A stretch of 64,000 nt of DNA from Mytilus edulis (Eukaryota > Mollusca > Bivalvia > Mytilida > Mytilidae). The stretch lies in the NCBI RefSeq assembly GCF_963676685.1, contig NC_092349.1, positions 81,418,604-81,482,603 on the forward strand. The letters are read 5' to 3'. A model generated the notes under the pieces. The model had not been told where the DNA came from, made no database searches, and was given only the letters and a program-made list of their open reading frames with translations. The translations under genes were made by a program, and so were the position numbers. Below, piece after piece: positions 54,558 to 64,000 of the stretch; the first letter of the stretch is position 1; the number at the start of each line of letters is the position of its first letter.

Positions 54558-54822
54558 CAAGGGGAGACAATTCCTAAACTCTAAGAGCGAAAGAACGGGA
54601 ACAGATCCGATATTTTGTGTACGGCTAGTGTCTAAAAATCATCAGTCATTCAACGAAAAAAAGTTAAAGTACAATTAGAATTCCTTTAAACCAGCAACAA
54701 TTAGCAACAATTAGTGTAATTGTCGATGTTTACTCTGAAAATTGTGAAAACAAACAGGTGCGTGTTGCATTAAAGAGAGAGGTAGATCAGGGGAAGTAAC
54801 AAGTTAATCACACCTATCAAGA
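54558..54822. promoter_or_regulatory. Shared head-to-head promoter region of DPH1 and ROGDI
   Basis: 265 bp separate the two start codons on opposite strands. No TATA box is placed for either gene. The interval must hold both 5' leaders unless additional upstream exons exist. Inference from gene layout only. Confidence 0.6.
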
Positions 54823-54846
54823 ATGGAGGAAGAAGCAGAAGTGTTG
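54823..54846 (+). CDS. ROGDI: ROGDI exon 1 (coding part)
   Basis: ATG GAG GAA GAA then donor gtgaga after the eighth codon. An acidic N-terminus is typical of the family. Confidence 0.7.
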
Positions 54847-57800
54847 GTGAGATCTTTATTATTTATTAAATTGTTATGTTGTGAATAATGTCACAAAACA
54901 AAAATTATCATGATAACAAAAAATTTCACTTAAGTCATTAAAGAATATTAAAAAAAAAAGGTGGACTTATGTTTGAAATTGAACAACTGATCAGCTGATG
55001 AACTTGTTCTAGTTGTTTACATTTCAACACTGACAACAGGACATGCAGATGTGGGAACACTCATTAATTAGGGATACCCTTCAATTGAATGAGAATCCCT
55101 CTTTTAAGAGGTACATTCCAAGCATTGGAAAATATACATGTTTAAACTAAATAAAATGTTGCTGGTTTGCAATTACAAATTTCTTGTATGTTTGTTCATT
55201 TAACATTATGTAAACCCGCTACCCGACGTCATAGAACTAAGACGTCAGAATATAAGCATTTTTACAGGAAAATACACGTTTGTGAAACCAAAAATCATCA
55301 CAACAAGGAAACATAAACAAACGATGTTAAAATGTGTTATATCATGTATAATAAGCCATTTTTGTAAAATGACTGAATAAATAGTCAACGATCAATCTTA
55401 CAGGGCGATGGATCATGTTATGATATAAACCATTTTTGTATGCGTATAAGACATAGAAGAAAAAGTATCATTCAGATTCATCTTAACCTTTCTTAATATG
55501 TTATTGTAAATAGTTTAAGCATGTCACGTATTCAGTTTGCTCCTTCTTCTTTTACGTCAATTTTAGTAGTACAGATATTTATGGGAATGGCAAATAATGC
55601 CTTCATCTAGAGCGCTTCGATCCAAAACAATTGCCATACTTGTCCTTATTAGAATCAAAATAATTCATGGGGGCTTAATTTAATTGAGTATATCGTGATT
55701 TTACCACTGGTTGTCCTTTTATGCTGATATTTTATTTTTAAAATATTTGTCATAAAGGGCCAACCCATGGTAAAATCACAATATATTCAAGCCCCCATGT
55801 CTTATTTCTAAATCAAAGCAGGCATTGGACATGTTAGAACAACATGCAAATAATTTAATGTAGACAGTGACTTGAAGTTTCACAAAATTGTCCAAAAATA
55901 CAGACATGGATGGATGTGATGATTTAAACAATTTTACTGCTGATGAAATGTTTCTGGTCTATAATCATGATAATAAGTGTGATTTTTGATGGAAGGAGTT
56001 TCAACCCATTCAGTCTGATTCAGATAATGCGAACAGCAAACAATTTTCTCATATGATATTTTTATTTTATTGAATACTTTTATAATAGATGTTCATTGTT
56101 AACATTGTTTAGTCTATGTGCATACTTTTAGTTCAAATGCAATTCAATAAATTATTAAGTCATGTTTAATCTATTGTATACTAACCTTTAACTTTCATTT
56201 ATTATATAAATTATACTTTTAACATGTTTAAAGGAACCTAATTTATTCATGACTATAATTATTATGCATGATGAATATGTGTGAATTGGTGCATATTAAT
56301 TACATATATCACATGTATTAGCTTATGTGTTAGCACAATTGATTGATACCTTTGGAAAATAACATTTGGCTCAAATTTTACATCTTAAGATAACAATTGA
56401 TGTGAAAGGACTGCTGCCATGGGAACAATTTCTTATGAATTACAGGAATGACCAACGCATGACTTTGACCTTTGAATAAATGGTTAAATCATCATTTTAA
56501 ATATGACAAAATACCTAGAAATATATTGCTACACAATTTTCTAGATCAACCATCATGACCTTCAAGTTTGAAATCAAGGCTAATTATGAATTTCTTTGGC
56601 TGTTTGTCCATTCTAGAATTTTGTTATCTTTTGATGAAAAATTATATTGGACAAACAGATATGCATTGTAATTGTATAGCATATTCAAAATTTGGAAAAA
56701 ATTCTGCAACCATGGATTTATTTTTCATATTTTAAAAGGCTTCATACAATATGTACAAAATTTGTATTCCAACTAGGGCAAGCAGTAAACTTTATTTTTT
56801 TTTTAGTTCAAATTGTACTACAGTCATAACAGTTACTTAGATTTTATTTATTTTATAGAGGAAAGAGCTAAAATGGATACTGGAAGATCAGGTTCACAAA
56901 GTTTTACAAGAAGTTCAGCATACTTTACAGGTTTGTAAAATGTACATCATACTGCAGATAATCTCAATACACATGTACATATAGTCACATGACAGTGCTA
57001 GAGTTTCTATATGTTTATTACCTAGAGGAGGAGTAGAATCTCAGCTCAGTTAGGATTAAACTAGTTGTAACGGTATATTTGATTGGTTGTTTATGTTAAC
57101 CTTCACTTTCACTGTTGGTTATTTTGTGTCATTTAGTTTTAATTGGTTGAGGATCCTGCATTGCCTGAAGAGAACCATAACCTTTGGCATGAAAACTTAC
57201 AATCCTGGTAATCAAGATTGGAGACAGAATTAAAGGCACCTGCTTTATGAGGGTTTTCTAAGTCACGTCATCATTGTAGGACGCCATAGCTCCCTACTAG
57301 ATTCATGACACTAGGAAGTGGTACAAGTTCATTTTTTATGAAAAATTGAGATTGTTATTGAATTTTGAGTATGTATTTATCAAATACCCAAACCCAAATC
57401 CCCCTTTCAGAGACATCATTGTTTATCTCACAGTTCATTTACTGCTTATCTTTGTTAAAACCAAGTTATTTTCTTTAAAACGTTATAAACAAGTGTTGTG
57501 AGTTAAAAAAACAAACTGTGCGATTAATCAATAATGAAATAATATTTGTTTTCCTGTTAATATTTGTTATAGATTACATGTAACAAAACTGGTGATACTC
57601 CTATATAAGAGATTAAAATGCTGTAATTCAAAACTATCCTTTTTCACGAAGTGATATTATGTTTCTGTTGATATTAAGCACATTAAAAGAAAGATTAAGG
57701 TCTAATATTAAGCCAATAATCAATAGATATAATATATCATTTGTTTGTAAGACAATCTTATTATACCATGTTGATATTTTTCTTTTGTGTTGGAACATCT

Positions 57801-60800
57801 TGCTGAAACTTCTGAAGTCTAACAATAGACATACATAATGCATGTAGCTATTCTTTATGTATTGATCCAGCCCTCTGATGGTTTTACGACTGACACCACA
57901 TTGGCACAGTCAATTATTCTATCTTTAATTTTTGTTTTACTTCTCATAAAATGCAATGAGTTTAACAAATATAATAAACATGATACATAGCTACGTCAAC
58001 CATGATCAGCTATTGTTATAATGTTAATGTAAATTTTCTGTAAATTTTGCATAAAATTGAGAAAATACTTAGAGACAATGCAACAATCCAACAACTTAAG
58101 AAGACAAAACTTTGTTGATTAATTCAGTAAATCTAATATAGACATGCTACCATGTATATATCCAGAACTTTACAGCTTACAATTTTCTCAATAATGAAAG
58201 TGTTACAAAAATTTAATTTAAAAAAGAGGATGTGGTATGGTTGCCAATGAGACAACTCTCCACCAGGACCAAATGAAATGGAAATTATCAGCCGTTGGTC
58301 ACACTGTACAAATGTATGGTCTTTAACAATGAGAAAAAAACATACTGCAAAGTTATTTTTATACGTCTGCAAAAATTCAAAATTTTTTGGTCGTATATTG
58401 GTATGACGTCGGCATCGTTGTCGTCTCAAGACATTTGGTTTTCGCACTATAACTTTAGTATTTATAAGTAAATAGAAATCTATGAAATTAAAACACAAGG
58501 TTTATGACCATAAAAGGAAGGTTGGGATTGATTTTGGGAGTTGTGCATGGTCCCAACAGTTTAGGAATTAGGGGCCAAGAAGGGCCCAAATAAACATTTT
58601 TCTTGGTTTTTGCACAATAACTTTAGTATTTATAAGTAAATAGAAATCCATGAAATTTTAACACAAGGTTTATGACCACAAAAGGAAGGTTGGGATTGAT
58701 TTTGGGAGTTTTGGTCCCAACAGTTTAGGACTTAGGGGCCCAAAGGGTCCAAAATTAAACTTTGTTTGATTTCATCAAAAATTGAATAATTGGGGTTCTT
58801 TGATATGCCGAATCTAACTTTGTATGTAGATTCTTAATTTTTGGTCCCGTTTTCAAATTGGTCTACATTAAGGTCCAAAAGGTTTAAAATTAAACTTAGT
58901 TTGATTTTAACAAAAATTGAATTCTTGGGGTTCTTTGATATGCTGAATCTAAACATGTACTAAGATTTTTGATAATGGGCCCAGTTTTCAAGTTGGTCCA
59001 AATCAGGGTCCAAAATTAAACTTTGTTTGATTTCAACAAAAATTGAATATATGGGGTTCTTCAATATGCTGAATCTATATAACCATGTATTTAGATTTTT
59101 AATATTTGGGCCCGGTTATCAAATTGGTCAACCCACATTGAGGTATAAAGGGTCTAAAATTGAACATTATTTGATTTCATCAAAAATTGAATTCTTGGGG
59201 TTCTATGATATTATGCTGAATCTAACCATATAACTATTTAGATTTTGGATATTGGACCATAATAGGTAAATGTCCAATTTAAAAATTTTAAGTTTTTAAG
59301 TTTAAGTTCTTAGACCACATTCATTCTGTGTCAGAAACCTATGTTGTGTCAACTATTTAATCCCAATCCAAATTCAGAGCTGACGTATCAAGCTTAAATG
59401 TTGTGTCCATACTTGCCCCAACTGTTCAGGGTTCGACCTCTGCGGTCGTATAAAGCTGTGCCCTGTGGAGCATCTGGTTAAAAAGTAGTGGAATGACAAA
59501 AGTAAAACAATTCAAAATTGAAAACTAGCAGCCAGATTTCTGTACTAAATAATGAACAAATATAAGTTCATTGTGAATGACTTGTAAAAATGATAAGACC
59601 TGCAAAACCAATTGGTTCAAAGGAATGGTGGTAAACCAAGAACATTGTTTAACATTTACATGTTTTTACATCATTTAAATCCATACAAATGTGAAGAATT
59701 TTTATGTTTAATATTGAAAGTCGATATAAAATATTGAAAATAAGGACTTAATTAAGTTGAGTGATTATAAAATTGTGTTGACAAATTGAAGAGTCTTTAA
59801 ATAGTGTGTGTGTACTGAAGTTTTCCTTTCATTTGTTTAATGGATATTGATAAATTGATTAATTTTATTTAAATTAAATGAGTGGTTAATTAAATTTAGT
59901 TGGAATAAAAGTACACAGGAAATTTTATATAATATTAGGTGGTAAAATGAGGGTCTATTAGTGTTACATTTAGTACCCATTAGATTAGGACTTCCATTAT
60001 TCAATTACGAGTTTTGAAAGATCATTTGATTATAGAAGATTTCAGGATTTCAGTAGTTTAAGCAAAATTATGCCTAGAAAAGTTAAGTCTTTAAATTCTA
60101 AACTGAAATTTACAAATTTGGACAATGTTCTTCAAAGATGTGTCAAATATATTTAATTATAAACATTTTCAAGGACTTTTATTTTTATTTTTAAAGCATC
60201 AAAAGGCTATGTGAGCTGTTGCCATTTCTTGGCGTTACATGCTACCTCTATTGTTTGTCAATGTAGCTTTATGTTAACTTTTTGAACAAATTGCCCCTGG
60301 TAGTGCTCTTTAGAATTTAAGCATGATAAAATTGATCAAATATCTAAATTTCTCAACAATCATTCATTTTAAGACAGTTCAAACATAAAAAGTAGAACAT
60401 GCAGAGAAACAAGCAATTGCAGGAATTTCTCGCTACATTGAAGACCTGTTGGTGACCTTCTGCTGTTTTTTTCTTCTATGGTCGGGTTGTTGTCTCTTTG
60501 GCACATTCCCCATTTCCATTCTCAATTTTAATTTGAATGTTTGCCAAGATTCTCTTTAACTATTCATACAATATATATGCAGATTAAAGTTGTGTTATAC
60601 ATGTTATAAGTGCATGAAGTGATTGCAGTTTCCTTGTAAAACAATATATAATCCATGATGTCTAAGTAATGAATGAGAAGAAAAACTGAATATATATATA
60701 TATATATGTTTTGCAAAATTAAAAGCTCACACTGGTAATTTTGGTAGTGTTATTTCTTGGTTCATTTCAAACAGAATTTTCTGAAATTGACATTTTACAG

Positions 60801-60967
60801 TACATGTATATAATAATAAGTATTGTAGGAATATTTGGTACATGTATAAAGAAATACAAAACATATGAACTAAAAAAGCCAAAGTGCCATGAGGGAATAT
60901 ACTCTAACGTATTTGTTTTATATTTTTCAGGAATGTAGTCGAAGGTTTCCAATACGATGTGGTTTAG
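54823..60967 (+). CDS. ROGDI: ROGDI-like protein, first three exons (gene continues past right edge)
   Basis: Exons 54823-54846 (MEEEAEVL), 56859-56930 (RKELKWILEDQVHKVLQEVQ then HTLQ) and 60931-60967 (ECSRRFPIRCGL) have proper GT..AG borders and continuous phases (0, 0, 1 out). The N-terminal helix matches the start of Rogdi proteins (EEEF-x-WLL-x-DEVH-x-VL-x-x-LQ followed by L-x-x-AS-x-RF). Rogdi is a helical, leucine-zipper-type protein of neurons and other cells and a subunit linked to the RAVE complex that regulates V-ATPase assembly. Only about 45 residues are inside the window; I found no further exon between 60968 and 64000. Identification rests on this short stretch. Confidence 0.75.
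54847..56858 (+). other. ROGDI intron 1; MITE-like palindrome at 55662-55800
   Basis: The only recognisable item is a 138-bp element with about 40-bp inverted ends (catgggggctt...gattttaccac and ccatggtaaaatc...aagcccccatg) at 55662-55800. No other gene seen. Confidence 0.6.
56859..56930 (+). CDS. ROGDI: ROGDI exon 2
   Basis: 72 bp, acceptor ttttatag, donor gtttgt. Encodes the amphipathic helix KELKWILEDQVHKVLQEVQ. Confidence 0.8.
58220..58340 (+). repeat. SINE-like repeat family C
   Basis: aaaaagaggatgtggtatgg to acaatgagaaaaaaacatac, in ROGDI intron 2, directly before a family B copy. Confidence 0.7.
58358..59478 (+). repeat. Dispersed repeat family B, most complete copy
   Basis: About 1.1 kb from tatacgtctgcaaaaattc to gtggagcatctggtt, with at least five internal sub-repeats (ggaaggttgggattgatttt; ggggttctttgatatgc). 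It is the best reference copy for the 6055, 45755, 47095 and 48540 copies. Confidence 0.8.
60425..60535 (+). repeat. Short dispersed repeat (tggtcgggttgttgtctctt)
   Basis: tcgctacattgaagacctgttggtgacc through ccccatttccattctcaattt; a diverged relative lies near 51285-51345. I recall this block from mussel sequences; not checked by search. Confidence 0.5.
60931..60967 (+). CDS. ROGDI: ROGDI exon 3
   Basis: 37 bp, acceptor atttttcag, donor gtaagg. Encodes ECSRRFPIRCGL plus one base. Confidence 0.7.
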
Positions 60968-63900
60968 GTAAGGTTATGAATTATTTATAAATAAACTATC
61001 ACTTTCTATTGATTCACGGTTTTGATGTAACACCTTTTAAGATTGAATGTCAATCAGGAATGAGCTCTCAGATTTCTGGTGAATCTCATTAGCACAATTT
61101 ATCATTTAATAGAATTTTCATAGCTGCTATTTTCTGTCAAATTGATAACTTTGGTTATGATATGCTTTGACACTGTGTCAACCTTGCTACAAGTCATATT
61201 TTATACTTAGATAAATGGGAAGATATGGTGTAGTCACAGCTATCGGGAAAATAATGATTGATGATCAATCGTCTGATTTATTTGCTGATAGACCTATTTA
61301 GCTTTTTTAGGGTTTTATTTATTTTTGATATAAACGTACAGTATTGCAAATGCTTTTATAAATTTAATTTTTCCAAAAGACGAAATATATTTGACTTTCA
61401 CATTCTAACAAATTAGCTGATTCTTGAACTTTTTATTCAATTGTATTACCGTAGTTGTAGTTCTTTTATATATAATTTTCTGCGAGCAACATGGAAAGCA
61501 TAAGCATGTAAGGCTGTATTTTATCATGTTCATTATTACTATCTAACAAATCAAACCAATTATTTTATAAATTGAATTAAACTGTAGCATATACAAATTG
61601 ATGGAGTAGCTGTTATAATTCCATCTGGTATACTCACAGTGATGGAGTAGCTGTTCCATCTGGTGTTCTCACAGTCACCATTTAATATTCTTATGTTTTC
61701 TTAGTTTTATTTTCATAATTGAGTGAATACAAAAACATTGCAATTGTGATTTGTAAATGTATGGCATCAGAGATTACATTTAGTCCCTCAGATTTTGAAA
61801 ACAGTTAATTCTAACAAACTATGCAAATGATATTGAATTTCTAAGATTTTCAATTTGTCATGAATAAATATCTATCATAAATAATGAAGTTTAATTAACA
61901 TGATGAAGGCACTTGTAAAACCAAAAATAGTAAGATAAATTAAGACAGAAATAGGGAAAAAAGCTAATCAGGGATTTTGAATATATATATATATAGAGAG
62001 AGAGCTATTGAAATACTGAGCATAAAGTTGAAATATGGTTGTTTCCATCAAAATCAAGTAAAAGTACATTGATAAAGACAAAGGAAAGTAATAAGTAAAA
62101 ACATTATTAGAAGCAAAACAATGACTTACTCAAATCACATTCTAATTGTATTGCTTAATTATACATATAGATGAACAAGTGATTAGATTTTTTCTCTCTT
62201 GGGATGATAGTATAGTTAATTACTTTATTTTTTAAACTCATGTTTTATTTCATTTTCCTCAAGAAGTCCAAAGCTTATTGGTGATATGGTTTGAACTTTG
62301 ACATGCTGAGTTCTAATAAAGCTTATGAAAGAAAGTTTTCCAAATTTCTAATTAATATTTGTGTTACAGCTTATTTCCTAATGCATGCAAAGGAAGACTT
62401 TGGTAAGCTTGCTTGCTTTATTTGTATATTGTACACTTGTAATTGGAATGACGTCCAATTAAAATTGAATATTATATATAAAGTTTTAACTATGACTACA
62501 TATTTTGTTTGAAGATGTCAAGCTTAATAACAATGCTCATGGTAAATGTTAATACAAACAAAGCAAGCAAGCCAACCAAAGTTTTACTCTACAAGCAATA
62601 TGAAATTAGCTGTAAAGTTGTGTACCAGTAGATCTGTTTAATCAGATTTCATTGGTTTATTCACAGCCAACTTCAACAGAGTAGAAACTTATCAACCCTT
62701 TACTAAAATACCTTAAGCATTGTGAATTAATTCTCTTAGACAATTAGACTTATCTTAATCTATATTTGTTCCTACCAAGGGAGGTAATTCAATAGATAAT
62801 TTTTCTTTAGATGACAGAGATGAGGAAGAAACTCCATGCTATCGTGTATGGGGTCGTTGCTATGGTATTTTGTGGTTATGGTTATATGCATGACATTACT
62901 GTAGTAACTACAGAGCCTGTAGCATAGCCACTAATACTTATACCCACTGTACTCTTTATCATTTTGTGATGCAGTAAGAATTTTATGCGTCAAATGAAAT
63001 TTCTTTCCGTTTTTTTCTGTGGAACTTCAAACCATGCAGTCTCATGAAATTTGGTAGCTAGTTGTATGCACTCTTACCAAATCTTCCTATATCCAGATGA
63101 TAATTATTTAGCATTTTGTGATGCCGTAAGCATTTTATGTGTCCAATGAAAATTTTTCACTATTTCCCTTGATTTTCAAACCAGTGTTATGAAATTTGGT
63201 ATCAAGCTTTATGTAAACATTATAAAAAGTGTGATGCCTCGCATCCACTTTCATTGGCCATCACTCATCAACTTTCTACTACCTCTTACACATACTATCC
63301 ATGATTAAAAGTTCATTGCATTTTTCTCAGAAACTAAGAATCAGAACTTTCTGAAAAATCAAAGTTGCCATTATGATTTATGATGTTGACCATCTCAAAA
63401 TTTCACCATTCAGTTTTCTGTCAAATTTACTTTAATTGACAGATATACACGTATTAACCTTGGTTTCAGATTACCAGTATATATGCTAAGTTATGTTGTC
63501 AGAAATTGAACAGATCTATGAAATATGGTTTTTGTATGGAGTACTTTATGTATACATGTTATAGTTCTTTTTTAAATTTAGCCAGATTGATTGCTTCATA
63601 ATCTCTAAATATTGTATTAAAGGGACATGTTTTGATTTCACAATTCTCTCAGAATTCTTTTCAGTCTCTATGTAGTGACTCCCAACTTGGATATAGTCAG
63701 TGACATTTGATTGTAATTTCTATTTCAGTATGATCCTTATTCCTATATTAAACTTTCACATAATCCTGACAAAATAAATCAAATTTGTTTTTCACAATTA
63801 TAGTAATTAAGAAATACCATTTGAATTATGTTTCCATTTTTTTTGACAGAAATTTGCTTTTATGGGACATTTTATAACAGAAAGAAAAAGCAGATAACAA

Positions 63901-64000
63901 AAAGTTATCACTGTATCTGATTGGAATTGATTTTTAATCCAGCATGTTTTATTAGTTAGGTTAATTAACCGGCATTAGAAAATGCTTGTCTGTGACTACT
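60968..64000 (+). other. ROGDI intron 3, no further exon recognised
   Basis: AT-rich, with a (TA)n(GA)n tract at 61981-62004 and a loose repeat of gcattttgtgatgc(a/c)gtaag near 62957 and 63113. No frame fits the next part of Rogdi. Confidence 0.55.
61600..61675. repeat. Two tandem copies of a ~38-bp unit
   Basis: gatggagtagctgtt...ccatctggt...ctcacagt occurs at 61600-61640 and 61641-61675. In the ROGDI intron after exon 3. Confidence 0.8.

Overview
The window is animal nuclear DNA, most likely from a bivalve mollusc and probably a marine mussel (Mytilidae). It is AT-rich, has spliced genes with GT..AG introns, and is packed with transposons. Several dispersed repeats here (the unit containing gatgtggtatgattgcca, the unit ending gtggagcatctggtt, and the tggtcgggttgttgtctctt block) are ones I associate with mussel genomes; that assignment is from memory, not from a search.

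Layout. 1-3950 holds the 5' part of an LTR retrotransposon on the minus strand: a 764-codon gag-protease frame that runs off the left edge, a primer-binding site and an LTR with a TATA box. 5-9 kb is dispersed and tandem repeats. 9190-16615 is a 7.4-kb foldback-like element, bounded by about 110-bp GC-rich inverted repeats and an exact 9-bp target duplication. Inside it lie a higher-order satellite array, a nested 796-bp foldback element with a 7-bp duplication, and a LINE remnant. 16873-25027 is the most remarkable item: an apparently complete 8.15-kb DNA transposon with two 606-bp terminal inverted repeats that look identical, an exact 8-bp target duplication, and two intact convergent genes. 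One encodes a Pif1-type helicase with a SAP-like segment and a PHD finger (1084 aa); the other a P-element-type RNase H-like transposase (796 aa).

28.9-54.6 kb on the minus strand is a host gene, DPH1 (diphthamide biosynthesis). It can be rebuilt as 12 coding exons giving 455 aa with every splice phase consistent. Its 12.5-kb intron 7 contains a non-LTR retrotransposon (SGNH-like protein, double PHD-like ORF1, endonuclease-RT ORF2). That element is broken by a 750-bp palindromic MITE whose ends and 8-bp target duplication match the P-like element. The LINE also carries four copies of a short hairpin whose loop core is conserved while the lower stems differ in sequence but stay complementary. 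The same intron holds a tandemly amplified copy of part of DPH1 exon 7.

54.82 kb to the right edge, plus strand, is the 5' part of a ROGDI-like gene, head to head with DPH1 across 265 bp. The rest is introns filled with SINE-like repeats, MITEs and simple repeats.

How it fits together: the two host genes are ordinary housekeeping genes. The unusual biology lies in the mobile elements, chiefly the helicase-plus-transposase P-like element with its probable non-autonomous relative 10 kb away, and the hairpin family in the LINE.
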